The notes below the pieces were generated by a model. The model saw nothing but the letters and a program-made list of their open reading frames with translations. It was not told the origin of the DNA and did no database searches. This document shows positions 18,002 through 26,944 of a DNA stretch of 64,000 nt, in pieces. The stretch spans positions 1 to 64,000 of the forward strand of contig NZ_JHWJ01000002.1 of assembly GCF_000687555.1 (NCBI RefSeq), in the 5' to 3' direction. The translations under genes and the position numbers were made by a program. The DNA is from [Clostridium] aerotolerans DSM 5434. GTDB lineage: Bacteria > Bacillota > Clostridia > Lachnospirales > Lachnospiraceae. Each line of letters begins with the position of its first letter. The stretch's first letter is position 1.

Positions 18002-19018
18002 CTACCCGTTTGATTTTCCTAATAGATATAAGAAGTAAGGGGTGCTTAATACGGTGATGACAATTCCTGTGGGCACATCAGTGCCAAGGCTTATGGTTCT
18101 GGTTATGGTATCGGCAACGAGTATGAGGATGGCTCCTGATAAGCAGGATGCAGGCATTAAAAGCTTGTGGTTTGGTCCCACCAGTTTTCTTGCCATATGA
18201 GGGGTTATCATTCCCACAAAGAAAAAATTGCCGCCAAGTGCAACACCGCCGGAAGCAAGAGCTACGGCTGCAATGGAAAGCCCTATGAATTCAGGCTTTA
18301 CTGCAACGCCAAGTCCGGAGGCGGTCTCATTACCAAGGTGAAGCGTATTGATGATACGTGATTTATAAATTACGTACAGGATTAAAATGAGGGTCCAGGG
18401 AGCCAGCACCGCTAAGTATTTCCAGTCATCTCCCCAAAGGCTTCCAGCGCCCCAGCGCTGTATAAAGTCCATTTGATTCTGATCCAGCTTTAACGTTAAA
18501 AGTGTAGTTAAGGCACTGTACCCGCTTGATAAGGCAACACCAGTTAAGATCAGTCCAGTGGGTGAAATATCTCTTCCTCTCCGATAGGAAAGTATGAATA
18601 TCAGTCCTGCAGCAGTCAGACCTCCGACAAAAGCAAGAAGAGGGAGGACAAAGGCAGAGGATACTCCTTTGGAAGCAAACATTACGACAAAAATAAGGAC
18701 GAACAGACCGGAGCCTGAACTGATTCCCAGGGTACCCGGACTTGCCATATCATTTCTTAAAAGGCTTTGCATGATGCAGCCGGAAGCCCCCATACCAAAG
18801 CCAACAAGGATGGCCAGGATAATGCGGGGAAGACGGAATTCAAATACAATAAGATTTTGCTTATCCGTTCCTTCTCCCAGGAGAACACGAAATACTTCAG
18901 AGACAGACAGGCTCATTTTACCCGTATTGATACTGATGATTGCAGCTAACACCATAATAAGGGCCATTAATATGAGAATCGTAATTCCCCGGCCATAGGT
19001 GAACCGTTTCTTTTTCAT
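18002..19018 (-). CDS. Iron-siderophore ABC transporter permease (FecCD family), second
   Basis: 338 residues, strongly hydrophobic, with the FecCD signatures NDMASPGTLGISSG near the middle of the N-terminal half and ITPHMARKLVGPNHK toward the C-terminus. It would pair with the permease encoded upstream to form the membrane channel. Its ATG overlaps the stop of that gene (ATGA), which indicates translational coupling. Confidence 0.93.
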   Translation of the reverse strand: MKKKRFTYGRGITILILMALIMVLAAIISINTGKMSLSVSEVFRVLLGEGTDKQNLIVFEFRLPRIILAILVGFGMGASGCIMQSLLRNDMASPGTLGISSGSGLFVLIFVVMFASKGVSSAFVLPLLAFVGGLTAAGLIFILSYRRGRDISPTGLILTGVALSSGYSALTTLLTLKLDQNQMDFIQRWGAGSLWGDDWKYLAVLAPWTLILILYVIYKSRIINTLHLGNETASGLGVAVKPEFIGLSIAAVALASGGVALGGNFFFVGMITPHMARKLVGPNHKLLMPASCLSGAILILVADTITRTISLGTDVPTGIVITVLSTPYFLYLLGKSNG

Positions 19019-20037
19019 TCGAATTCCCTCCTTTGCTTTCTTGCGAGGTAGAGGAAATAGGGAACTCCAATGACAGCGAAGATAATGCCGATGGGAGTCT
19101 CATACGGTTTATTGATCAGACGTCCTGTGAGATCTGCAAATACAGTTAAAAGGGCTCCGTAAAGCCCTGAGGCTGGAATGATGTACCGGTAATCCACGCC
19201 AACCATATAGCGGACAATATGAGGGGTAATAAGGCCGACAAAGCCAACAGGCCCTACCACAACTACGGAAAGACCTGTTAAGACCAGTACGATCACTGTG
19301 GAAATTATTTTTAACAATCCAGTATTAAGTCCAAGACCGATTGCCACATCCTCACCTAAACTCATCAGTGTAACCTGGGAGGACACTCCTATGGCAATCA
19401 GGAGACCGCACACAAAAAAGGGTGCAACTATGGCAAGCTCACTCCATTTAGCACCCGCGGTCCCGCCTGCGGTCCAGTAAGCCAGTGCCTGTCCTAAATG
19501 GTACCGAATGGACAGGTATTGGCTGAATGCCCCAAATAACATGGAAATGGAGATACCTGCAAGTACCAGTCTTTGAGGCGTCATCCCCCGTTTTCCCAGG
19601 GAGGCAATGAAATATGTGATCCCAGTGGCGATTGCTGCTCCCAAAAAGGCAAATGCCATGGTCTGACCATAGGTACGTGCTGGAAAAAATGCCATAGCAA
19701 CCGCGATGGCAAAGGTTGCACCGCTGCTGATTCCCATAAGGCCGGAATCAGCCAGCGGGTTTCTGGTGGTTCCCTGCATCAGGGCACCGCAGACTGCAAG
19801 GCTGCATCCCACGATAATATCCGCCACGGTCCTTGGAAACCGCAGGGACTGAATGATCTGATGTTCTGTGGATGTGGGATCAAAGTTAAAAACCGCACCC
19901 CAGGCGGTGGACAAACGCATATCGGCAGCGCCAAAAGAAATGGATGCTGCCGATACCAGTATAAGTAGTCCAACCCCCAATATCATATAGAAGGAAAAGC
20001 GGGCCACGCCTTTCCACTTGTTGGGGAAATTCTGCAT
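19015..20037 (-). CDS. Iron-siderophore ABC transporter permease (FecCD family), first
   Basis: 340 residues, polytopic, with TRNPLADSGLMGISSG, VVVGPVGFVGLITPHIVR and YMVGVDYRYIIPAS, all typical of BtuC/FecCD permeases. AAAGGAACG is 7 bases before the ATG. It follows the binding lipoprotein gene by 20 bases and overlaps the next permease by 4. Confidence 0.93.
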   Translation of the reverse strand: MQNFPNKWKGVARFSFYMILGVGLLILVSAASISFGAADMRLSTAWGAVFNFDPTSTEHQIIQSLRFPRTVADIIVGCSLAVCGALMQGTTRNPLADSGLMGISSGATFAIAVAMAFFPARTYGQTMAFAFLGAAIATGITYFIASLGKRGMTPQRLVLAGISISMLFGAFSQYLSIRYHLGQALAYWTAGGTAGAKWSELAIVAPFFVCGLLIAIGVSSQVTLMSLGEDVAIGLGLNTGLLKIISTVIVLVLTGLSVVVVGPVGFVGLITPHIVRYMVGVDYRYIIPASGLYGALLTVFADLTGRLINKPYETPIGIIFAVIGVPYFLYLARKQRREFE

Positions 20038-20057
20038 TATTTTCGTTCCTTTCCAGT

Positions 20058-21059
20058 CTATTTTGTTATGGAATTAATGGCATCTACAATATAATCCATC
20101 TGGGCGGTCAGGCTTAACACATCTGAATAATAGAAGAGTCCAGACTTACTGCTTGGTATGCTTACCACCTGATTGTTCACCACTGCTGGAAGGCTTTTCC
20201 ATATGTCAGACTTTTCATATTCGCTGGGCTCTCCCTCAGCGGAATCATAGGGGTGGAACCAAAGCATGTAATCACCGAAATAATTGGCTGCCACTTCATA
20301 GCTTAAGCCTTCTCGATTTTCTCCTTTTTCTTTAATGAGCTGCTCCAGCTTTTCCGGCTTCTTTAAGCCAAGATATTTATAAACAAGGGTGCCTCCTCTT
20401 GATTCTGTTTCATAGAATATGCCATAAGAGCCAGAACCCCAATCCTCATTGATGCTGAATGTTTTGTCTTTAAACTTATCGCTGTGAAGGGTCTCCTTTG
20501 CAGCCGCCAGTTTTGTCTCGAAGGTATCTACCACTGACTGGGCTTTTTCTTTTGTGCCGGTTGCTTCTCCCAGAAACAATACCCTGTCGATGGAACTTAA
20601 GTCTCCCTCAGGAATTACAATAACAGGGGCAATGCTTTTAAACTTATCGTAATCTTCATCACTATAGGTTACAATAAGGTCCGGTTCCAAGGCCATGACC
20701 TCTTCCTGCTCCCAGTTTTGGATTTTTGTTGTAGCCATCATCTTATCATAGTAAGGCATACCTTCATGTTCCCAGCCATAATAGCCCACTAAATTTAAGT
20801 CGAGTGCTACTACATCTCCAACATACCAATTTACTATTACCCGCTTTGGGTCTGAGGGCACTTCAATCTCTCCCTTTACTGTCTGTACCCTCCGGGTCTC
20901 TTTTGCCTCAGACTGAGTCGGTTGTTCTGTCTCTGTCCCAGTGCCCGCCTGTGTGCTGGTTTGGGAGGCTTGTTTTGTGCTTTGACAGCCAGTCACTGCT
21001 AGTAACATGGTCATGCCTAAAAAGGCAGTAAGAATTTGTTTGCTGCTTTTCTTCATCAT
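20058..21059 (-). CDS. Siderophore-binding lipoprotein (class III solute-binding protein)
   Basis: 333 residues with a lipoprotein signal and lipobox LAVTGC, a Ser/Thr/Gln-rich linker, then a TroA/FepB-like fold with DPKRVIVNWYVGDVVALDL and LEPDLIVTYSDEDYDKF. It should capture ferric siderophore at the outer face of the membrane and feed the FecCD pair. It is the first gene of the five-gene operon. The 18-bp operator at 21116-21133 overlaps its -35 region. A second, diverged lipoprotein of the same type is encoded at 22355-23278. Confidence 0.92.
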   Translation of the reverse strand: MMKKSSKQILTAFLGMTMLLAVTGCQSTKQASQTSTQAGTGTETEQPTQSEAKETRRVQTVKGEIEVPSDPKRVIVNWYVGDVVALDLNLVGYYGWEHEGMPYYDKMMATTKIQNWEQEEVMALEPDLIVTYSDEDYDKFKSIAPVIVIPEGDLSSIDRVLFLGEATGTKEKAQSVVDTFETKLAAAKETLHSDKFKDKTFSINEDWGSGSYGIFYETESRGGTLVYKYLGLKKPEKLEQLIKEKGENREGLSYEVAANYFGDYMLWFHPYDSAEGEPSEYEKSDIWKSLPAVVNNQVVSIPSSKSGLFYYSDVLSLTAQMDYIVDAINSITK

Positions 21060-21115
21060 AGTATCTCCTTTTATCCTGATCCCTGAAATGGTATTTATTA
21101 TATTGCACGAACATT

Positions 21116-21133
21116 AGTTAGACTTAGCTAACT
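21116..21133. promoter_or_regulatory. Iron-type operator, copy 1 (AGTTAG-N6-CTAACT)
   Basis: The perfect 6-bp arms flank ACTTAG. A TATAAT (minus strand, 21097-21102) lies just downstream, so the palindrome covers the -35 position of the siderophore operon. It resembles DtxR/IdeR boxes (TTAGGTTAG-type half sites) more than Fur boxes. The rest of 21060-21372 holds the start region of the divergent AraC gene and nothing else I can name. Confidence 0.65.
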
Positions 21134-21372
21134 CGCGGTGATATTCTATCATGTTAACTCTATTCTGTCAATGAGAAAGAGCTATTATAAGGGTAGGTGG
21201 ATTCAGGTAATATAGATTGAATATGTCCCGTTTTATATAGCTTTTCATCTATAAATCACAACTTTCTTATTACATATTTGGATTACTCTTATCACATTTT
21301 GGATTATATCAGCTTGAAAGCCCCGGGGAAAGCATGATATACTTTTAAGAACTGACGGAAGGAGGAATTGAC

Positions 21373-22344
21373 TTGGAATATACCGATGAATACAATTTAG
21401 GGTGGGGCGCTTTTTCAAAGCATTTTGGCTTTGATACGAAAAGAGAGGGAAATTATGCCATGCATACGGTACCCGGCAACTGGGAAAATGGCTGGATCAC
21501 AGAGGTGAATCCTGCCGAAGGACTGTTTATTGCCAGTGCATGGTTTAAAGCGGATGAGAGGCTGGATTATAAGATGTATACAGAAAAACCATGTCTTCTT
21601 ATTCTCTGCATAGATACCGGTGATATGACAATCACCCAGAAAGGTAAGAAGGCCAAGACCCTAAGCCCTTTCACCCAACTGATCATCAGCAAAGGAACCC
21701 CTCTTCGCCTGACCATACCGGCAGGTATGCATATGTGCTTTACCAGTGTGCTGATCTTTGATTCCTGCATCGAAAAATTTCTCTCTGCCACAGGATATTC
21801 CTACCCCATTCGTGTTCTTGATGCAGTCAAATGGAAACCTGGGAATATAGACGCCCCCAATGTCATGCTGGTCATGGAGCAGCTCCGCTGGGGGGTCCGC
21901 GGAAACCGGCTTCCTCTCCCGGCATACCTTTGCAAGGCCATAGAGCTTCTTTGCCTCTTTGCACATAACAGGGATAAGGAAGCGAAGAAGCCAGAACGCC
22001 GCAAATACGTCACCTGGAGCGATGAAATAAAGCTTTACCGGGTCAAGGAACGGATTGATGAGTCTCCTCTCTCCCTCCCCTCCAACGAGGAATTATGCCG
22101 CTTGGCTCAAATGAGCGGAAGCAAGCTGCGCATTTCCTTTAAAAGCCTCTACGGCAAAACGCTTTACGCATATATCAGGGAATCCACTATGAAACGGGCC
22201 ATGCAGATGCTGGCTGATGACGATTTGAACATCAAAAATATAGCCCACCTTTGTGGATATGAAAATGCCGCAAAATTCGCTGCGGCATTTAAAGAAGTTC
22301 ACGGAATCACACCAAGTGATTTCCGAAAAGGATTTGATTTGTAG
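21373..22344 (+). CDS. AraC-family transcriptional regulator
   Basis: 323 residues. The C-terminal ~100 residues hold two helix-turn-helix units (EELCRLAQMSGSKLRISFKS and IKNIAHLCGYENAAKFAAAF) ending with the family stretch HGITPSDFRKGF. The N-terminal half is a ligand domain without close landmarks. The start codon is TTG at 21373, 7 bases after GGAGG; no nearby ATG is as well placed. Lying between two siderophore-binding genes, it fits the class of AraC regulators that sense ferric siderophore and activate uptake. It converges on the second lipoprotein gene with only 10 bases between the stops. Confidence 0.9.
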   Translation: MEYTDEYNLGWGAFSKHFGFDTKREGNYAMHTVPGNWENGWITEVNPAEGLFIASAWFKADERLDYKMYTEKPCLLILCIDTGDMTITQKGKKAKTLSPFTQLIISKGTPLRLTIPAGMHMCFTSVLIFDSCIEKFLSATGYSYPIRVLDAVKWKPGNIDAPNVMLVMEQLRWGVRGNRLPLPAYLCKAIELLCLFAHNRDKEAKKPERRKYVTWSDEIKLYRVKERIDESPLSLPSNEELCRLAQMSGSKLRISFKSLYGKTLYAYIRESTMKRAMQMLADDDLNIKNIAHLCGYENAAKFAAAFKEVHGITPSDFRKGFDL

Positions 22345-22354
22345 GGTTTTTGAT

Positions 22355-23278
22355 TTATTTACCGGTCAGCTCTTTCATGAGGAAATCAAGCTGTACATTG
22401 GAAGAATATAAATCAATGTCATAGAAAAGGTCGTGGTTAATCCGGATTACATGGCCTTCCTTTACCGCAGGAATGGAGTTCCAGACAGGATTATCGGAAA
22501 GAAATCCCAGTTCACCGCTTAAAATAATATAGTCACCGGCATACTCTTTGACAGACTCCATGGAAAGTTCCCGGTACTGGTCTTTCCCTATGATATCTTT
22601 CTGGATCACATCAGGTGCTTTCAGTTTAAGCTGGCTGTAAATCAAATCTCCGCCCCGGCCCCATTTATCCCCATAGACAAATATGCGTCCGTCGCTACTG
22701 GTATCAAAAATACTATAGGTCAGGGTGTCAAGACCGCTCTCTTTCATGGTCTCCTTTGCTTTTCCTATCTTTTCCTTAAATTCTGAAAGAGCTTTCTTTG
22801 CCTCTTCCTCTTTATTTAAGACTTCGCCCAGGTATGTAACACGTTCTTCCAAGGATAGCTCTGTGAAAGGAATCATAATAGTAGGTGCAATTTTAGAAAC
22901 CTGGTCATACTGTTCTTGATTGACAACAAAAATCAAATCCGGTTCATAGGACATAATCTCTTCTGACTCAAACTTATCCCATACCGGCAAATCTGCCACT
23001 TCTTTTTCGTAGGCTGTTCCCTTGGCATTATTGGTGGCTACCGGTTTTACACCCAGTGCCAGCAAATCTCCCATTCCGTAGGTAGCGATGACCCGTTTTG
23101 GTTCTGCGGGTACCTCCACATCTCCCTGAGAGGTGTTAATAATTCTCCCTGAATTCTTTAAATCATTGGAAGCATCCGTGACTGCATTGGCTGCCGGAGC
23201 CTTGCTGCAGCCAGAGATAATGAGGGAAAGGGATATTGCAGATATTAATACTCCGGCAATTCTTTTCATTTTGTACAT
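22355..23278 (-). CDS. Second siderophore-binding lipoprotein
   Basis: 307 residues with lipobox LIISGC and the same fold as the protein at 20058-21059 (VEVPAEPKRVIATYGMGDLLALG, SYEPDLIFVVNQEQYDQV). No permease genes accompany it, so it probably delivers to the FecCD transporter next door, broadening its siderophore range. AGGAG lies 8 bases before the ATG. Operator copy 2 lies 22 bases upstream. Confidence 0.9.
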   Translation of the reverse strand: MYKMKRIAGVLISAISLSLIISGCSKAPAANAVTDASNDLKNSGRIINTSQGDVEVPAEPKRVIATYGMGDLLALGVKPVATNNAKGTAYEKEVADLPVWDKFESEEIMSYEPDLIFVVNQEQYDQVSKIAPTIMIPFTELSLEERVTYLGEVLNKEEEAKKALSEFKEKIGKAKETMKESGLDTLTYSIFDTSSDGRIFVYGDKWGRGGDLIYSQLKLKAPDVIQKDIIGKDQYRELSMESVKEYAGDYIILSGELGFLSDNPVWNSIPAVKEGHVIRINHDLFYDIDLYSSNVQLDFLMKELTGK

Positions 23279-23299
23279 GATAGTTGCTCCTTTTATATG

Positions 23300-23317
23300 A
23301 GTTCGTTGTGACTAACT
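23300..23317. promoter_or_regulatory. Iron-type operator, copy 2 (AGTTCG-N6-CTAACT)
   Basis: Same 6-6-6 layout as copy 1, with one arm changed by a base. A minus-strand TATACT (23324-23329) is directly upstream, so the palindrome covers the expected transcription start of the second lipoprotein gene. Confidence 0.6.
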
Positions 23318-23493
23318 CGAAAAAGTATATCATGGAAGGGAATAAAAGTACACCCTGTCAGTGGACAATGTTCACATTCTGGTCATAATCTTTTTACAAC
23401 ATGGTCAAACTCTCTTCATATTTGACCGATATACTAAGTTTATCAGATAAAGATGTTGCCAACATACTTTAAGAAAAAATTTTTTTCATAATT

Positions 23494-23520
23494 GCCGGTG
23501 TTCCAGATTGGAATACCGGC
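23494..23520. terminator. Hairpin after the DUF6472 gene
   Basis: GCCGGT-x-TTCCA pairs with TGGAA-x-ACCGGC around a GAT loop. It lies 25 bases past the DUF6472 stop. T-runs are weak on the minus strand, so its orientation is uncertain. Confidence 0.5.
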
Positions 23521-23544
23521 TCCTCCCTTTTTATAGGGCTTTTT

Positions 23545-23727
23545 TTATATCTGCTTTCTTACAATGGTGTACTCATCTCCGAATTTGTAATAGGGACACT
23601 GCCTGGATGAGCTGGTGATAAAACGCATATACTCGTCCTCATCTAAATTCATTTCACATTCGTAGTACTCATATTCTTCGTTATAATTATAATACATACA
23701 GCTTTCGCAGCTATCTTTTCCTGCCAT
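23545..23727 (-). CDS. Small Cys- and Tyr-rich protein (DUF6472-like)
   Basis: 60 residues with CESC near the N-terminus, CEMNLDEDEYMRF in the middle and RQCPYYKFGDEY, i.e. four Cys plus acidic and Tyr-rich stretches. This matches my memory of DUF6472 proteins common in Lachnospiraceae. The four Cys could bind a metal. AGGAG is 8 bases before the ATG, inside the end of the acyltransferase gene, which stops 2 bases upstream, so the two are coupled. Function unknown. Confidence 0.75.
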   Translation of the reverse strand: MAGKDSCESCMYYNYNEEYEYYECEMNLDEDEYMRFITSSSRQCPYYKFGDEYTIVRKQI

Positions 23728-23729
23728 GT

Positions 23730-24797
23730 CTAGTTCTCCTTTTTTAATTTCCCTTTTCTTTTGAGAGCCTCCGCCCCCTTTTTCAACAACTTTACCACTG
23801 TTTCATCTAAAATGACCGCCACTGCCAGGGAAATTAAAAAGGTCAGCGCCGTCTCAAGCAGTATCCTTGGGATATAGTAATGACGAAATCCTGTTTTTTC
23901 TATGATTCCTTTGACCACCTGATTTAAGATCAGGTAATGAATCAAATAAATAGAAAAGCTGTAACGGCTGATAACGGTCACAAGTTTCCTAAAAACCGGA
24001 ATTTTTATATCGCCGAAATGCTCAAAGAACAAAAGTATGGATATTGACATGGCGATCATGGGATAAGCCATATCGTGAATTCCGGGAGTAAAGCCAGGAG
24101 TGACGATTTTTTGAAATAAGGTAATGAAAAAGCCTGCCGCCCCAAGGACTCCAAAGGGCAGATACGTTTTTTTTCCGTATAATCGAATGATGATGTATCC
24201 TAAAACAAAATATATCAGCCAGCCTTTAAATATCAGGTATTCCATAACCGGCCCAATCTCAAGACCAAGAGCCGGCAAATAGGTATGAATACCCTGAACC
24301 AAAAGAATCATGATGAAAAAGCTTTTTAATTCCCGGTCCGTCATGGCATGGAACATACGGGCAAGAAACGGGGTGCACACGTAAAGTGCTAAAATGACAT
24401 ACATAAACCACAGATGGGGTGCCGAAGGGATTGACTCTGTGATAAATTCCTGGATAAAGAGTCCTGCATGTTCCTGTAAGGTCCGGGGTGTAAGGGAAAG
24501 ATATATATTATAATACCAGTAATAGATTCCACTATAGACTGCAAAGGGAATGAGTATTCCCAAAAATCTCTTCCAGTAAAATTCTTTGATATCCTGTTTG
24601 TAGGATTGCAATAAAAAAAGGCCGCTTAGCATAAAAAAGGTGCCAACTGAGGTTAAGAGCAGGGGAGTGAGGGCAGCGGAAAACAGCCATTGCTTTTCAT
24701 TTGCCGTCTCTCCTGGAATGGCATGGACCATGATGACTGCAAGGACAGCCAGGGTTCTTAAATAGTCGTATTTGATTTCACGTTTCTTTGATTCCAT
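23730..24797 (-). CDS. Membrane acyltransferase, family 3
   Basis: 355 residues with about ten membrane helices. The N-terminus IKYDYLRTLAVLAVIMVH has the conserved R and H of acyltransferase family 3 (OafA/WecH type), which O-acylates sugars of surface polymers. A minus-strand promoter with TTGTCA, an 18-base spacer and TATACT (24827-24856) precedes it. It forms a two-gene operon with the DUF6472 protein. Confidence 0.88.
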   Translation of the reverse strand: MESKKREIKYDYLRTLAVLAVIMVHAIPGETANEKQWLFSAALTPLLLTSVGTFFMLSGLFLLQSYKQDIKEFYWKRFLGILIPFAVYSGIYYWYYNIYLSLTPRTLQEHAGLFIQEFITESIPSAPHLWFMYVILALYVCTPFLARMFHAMTDRELKSFFIMILLVQGIHTYLPALGLEIGPVMEYLIFKGWLIYFVLGYIIIRLYGKKTYLPFGVLGAAGFFITLFQKIVTPGFTPGIHDMAYPMIAMSISILLFFEHFGDIKIPVFRKLVTVISRYSFSIYLIHYLILNQVVKGIIEKTGFRHYYIPRILLETALTFLISLAVAVILDETVVKLLKKGAEALKRKGKLKKEN

Positions 24798-24826
24798 GGC
24801 AGCTTACACCTCCCTTTTTAGTAGAA

Positions 24827-24856
24827 AGTATATCATAAAAATACGGTCATTGACAA
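24827..24856 (-). promoter_or_regulatory. Promoter of the acyltransferase gene
   Basis: TTGTCA (24851-24856), 18-base spacer, TATACT (24827-24832), reading leftward. Confidence 0.6.
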
Positions 24857-24882
24857 ATTTTTTATTTTTTTCAAAAAAAGTG

Positions 24883-24911
24883 TAGACAAACGAAAAATCC
24901 TATGGTATTAT
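24883..24911 (+). promoter_or_regulatory. tRNA-Glu promoter
   Basis: TAGACA (24883-24888), 17-base spacer and TATTAT (24906-24911), 32 bases before the tRNA. Confidence 0.75.
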
Positions 24912-24943
24912 TATGAAGCTGTCAGCAAGGACAGAGAAAAAAC

Positions 24944-25015
24944 GGCCTATTGGTCAAGCGGTCAAGACGCCGCCCTCTCACGGCGGAAACCCGGGTTCGA
25001 TTCCCGGATAGGTCA
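24944..25015 (+). tRNA. tRNA-Glu (CTC)
   Basis: A 72-base cloverleaf. The acceptor arms GGCCTAT and ATAGGTC pair, the anticodon stem CCGCC/GGCGG encloses a CTCTCAC loop with anticodon CTC, and the T arm CCGGG-TTCGATT-CCCGG is perfect. The 3' CCA is not encoded. It has its own promoter and a strong terminator, so it is a single-gene unit. Confidence 0.95.
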
Positions 25016-25020
25016 TAAAA

Positions 25021-25055
25021 CCTGATTTTCCTTTTTGGAAAATCAGGTTTTTTTT
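25021..25055 (+). terminator. Terminator of tRNA-Glu
   Basis: CCTGATTTTCC and GGAAAATCAGG pair around TTTTT and are followed by eight T. A near-identical hairpin recurs at 26945. Confidence 0.92.
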
Positions 25056-25112
25056 GCGTTCATTGCTAATTGATTGAAAAATAGATATCGTTGGATATGA
25101 ATCCATCTAAAA

Positions 25113-25176
25113 GGAATAATAAGGAATATAATTTTTCAAAATACGTCTTGACTTATTCCTTATTATTCCCTATAAT
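25113..25176 (+). promoter_or_regulatory. Promoter with paired inverted operators for the HTH cassette
   Basis: A 16-base sequence GGAATAATAAGGAATA (25113-25128) returns as its exact reverse complement at 25154-25169, 41 bases away. Each arm is itself two GGAATA copies 10 bases apart. The right arm fills the spacer of a promoter with TTGACT (25148-25153) and TATAAT (25171-25176), 17 bases apart. A protein bound there would block RNA polymerase; the adjacent HTH protein is the obvious candidate. Confidence 0.75.
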
Positions 25177-25209
25177 CAGATTATAAGTAACAATAAGGAG
25201 CAAAAACAT

Positions 25210-25680
25210 ATGAATGAGACATACTACTCTGTGGAACAGATTTCAGAAATGCTTCACATTCACCCGAAGACAGTTCAACGCTATATCCGGGAAGGAAAGC
25301 TTCGGGCTGCCAAGCTGGGAAAAAGCTGGCGTGTAACAGGACATGATTTAAGTGTTTTTATGGAGCTTACGAAAACAACCGTTGATTTTGATAGAGACAA
25401 GAAGGAAGTGAAAGGACAGTATGATATAAAAGTATCTTCTGTGATTGATATTGAAGTAAAAGGAATTGACGAGGCTGACCGCATCACAAATATGCTTCTT
25501 GCGGCCCTTAATTCCCCTCACACCAATTACGATTATCCAGCCGTTCACGCTCTGTTCATTCAGCCAGAGAGTAAGGTCCGAATTACGTTATATGGAAACT
25601 TGAAGCTGGCTCAGGATGTGCTTCACTTCATTGATACTATGACAGAAGGAATGAAAGGAGAAGATTCTTATGAATCGTAA
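25210..25680 (+). CDS. Excisionase/MerR-type HTH regulator with C-terminal sensor-like domain
   Basis: 156 residues. Residues 1-55 form a winged HTH of the excisionase/MerR type (YSVEQISEMLHIHPKTVQRYIREGKL, then KLGKSWRVT). The remaining ~100 residues are a mixed alpha/beta domain I do not recognise. There is no integrase nearby, so a role in excision is unlikely. Autoregulation through the repeats at 25113-25169 fits. The next gene starts 11 bases before this stop, so they are translationally coupled. Confidence 0.82.
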   Translation: MNETYYSVEQISEMLHIHPKTVQRYIREGKLRAAKLGKSWRVTGHDLSVFMELTKTTVDFDRDKKEVKGQYDIKVSSVIDIEVKGIDEADRITNMLLAALNSPHTNYDYPAVHALFIQPESKVRITLYGNLKLAQDVLHFIDTMTEGMKGEDSYES

Positions 25681-26524
25681 AACCAATAAGGTGTTTAAAA
25701 CACCAGAAGGAAAAGAGAAGTTTTTAACTTATTACAATCAGATTTTAAGCCATCTCCCTGGAGAATCTATTTATCTTGATACCACATATGGAAAAACGTT
25801 TGTGCTTGCCTGCGGACAGCCTGATCTTCCGCCTATGGTATTGCTGCATGGCTCCTGCAGCAACAGTGCATTCTGGGCTGCTGAGATATCCCGGTTTTCA
25901 GATAAATACCGGGTGTATGCCATTGATACCATTGGAGAAGCTGGTAACAGTGAGGAGAATCGGTACGATATAAACGACAGCGACTATTCCCTTTGGATGA
26001 AAGAGGTATTTGACCAGCTTATGATTTCCCATGCTGTTATTATAGGCAATTCTTTTGGCGGATGGATGGCTCTTAAATTTACAACTGCATTTCCGGAATA
26101 TGCTGATAAACTAGTGCTGATCTCCCCTTCCGGCTTATCTCCTATTAAGCCTGAATTCTTATCAAAATCATCTGAGTATGTATCTCAGGGGTCCGATGAG
26201 CTGGAGTCTTTTGACGATTCCATTATTGGAGAGAGCGATATTCCTGATAAGGCAAAAGAATTTATTATGCTGATACTAAGAAACTTTGACCCTATGACAG
26301 ATCCCCTTCCCGCATTTTCAGAGGAAGAATTAAGGAAGCTTCGTATGCCGGTTCTCTTGATTGCAGGAGAACAGGATGTGACCATTGATGTTCACCAGGC
26401 GGCTGACCGGCTCACTGCTCTTACACCTTCCCCTGAAATCCATATCCTTTCCGGTTATGGTCATATCATTGGGGATGCAGGTGGCATCATCGCACCATTT
26501 CTTTTAAAGGAGGGTAACAAATGA
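25670..26524 (+). CDS. Alpha/beta hydrolase
   Basis: 284 residues with the oxyanion motif LLHGSCSN, nucleophile elbow GNSFGG, likely acid in AGEQDVTID and His in GYGHIIGD, so the triad is complete. The fold and length fit esterases or C-C hydrolases of the general family; the substrate is unknown. It overlaps the HTH gene by 11 bases and the next gene by 4 (ATGA), so the three are one operon. Confidence 0.88.
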   Translation: MNRKTNKVFKTPEGKEKFLTYYNQILSHLPGESIYLDTTYGKTFVLACGQPDLPPMVLLHGSCSNSAFWAAEISRFSDKYRVYAIDTIGEAGNSEENRYDINDSDYSLWMKEVFDQLMISHAVIIGNSFGGWMALKFTTAFPEYADKLVLISPSGLSPIKPEFLSKSSEYVSQGSDELESFDDSIIGESDIPDKAKEFIMLILRNFDPMTDPLPAFSEEELRKLRMPVLLIAGEQDVTIDVHQAADRLTALTPSPEIHILSGYGHIIGDAGGIIAPFLLKEGNK

Positions 26525-26874
26525 ATGTGATTACAAGAAACAATCGCTCCATCGGAGTGGTGGATAAGGAAATGAGAATTACCGACGTTCAGACCATGCT
26601 TGATCTTATGGCTTCTGCTCATTACAACAGTGAGTGCATAGGAGTCGTTCTATATAAGGAAAGTCTTGATGAAAGCTTTTTTGAGCTTAAAACTGGATTT
26701 GCAGGTGAGATTTTGCAGAAATTTGCTAATTATAATATGAAGCTGGCTGTGGTCGGGGATTATTCCCATTATACCAGCAAAAGTCTGAGAGATTTTATTT
26801 ATGAAAGCAATAAGGGGAATCTGGCTTTCTTTAAGGATACTTTAGATGAGGCGCTTGTGGCGCTGGTTCCGTAA
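26521..26874 (+). CDS. DUF4180-type protein
   Basis: 117 residues, soluble, with FELKTGFAGEILQKFANYNMK and VVGDYSHYTSKSLRDFIYESN, which are landmarks of DUF4180 as I know it. The function is not known. It is the last gene of the HTH-hydrolase cassette; DUF4180 genes are often found beside small regulators. Confidence 0.8.
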   Translation: MNVITRNNRSIGVVDKEMRITDVQTMLDLMASAHYNSECIGVVLYKESLDESFFELKTGFAGEILQKFANYNMKLAVVGDYSHYTSKSLRDFIYESNKGNLAFFKDTLDEALVALVP

Positions 26875-26893
26875 ATAAATGTGCTTACGGCTG

Positions 26894-26931
26894 AAAGAAG
26901 GTGCTGGGACTTGCGTCCTGGCACCTTCTTT
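26894..26931 (+). terminator. Terminator after the DUF4180 cassette
   Basis: AAGAAGGTGC and GCACCTTCTT pair, with an inner GGAC/GTCC, followed by T's. It begins 20 bases after the stop codon. Confidence 0.85.
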
Positions 26932-26944
26932 GTCTACAGTCTGA

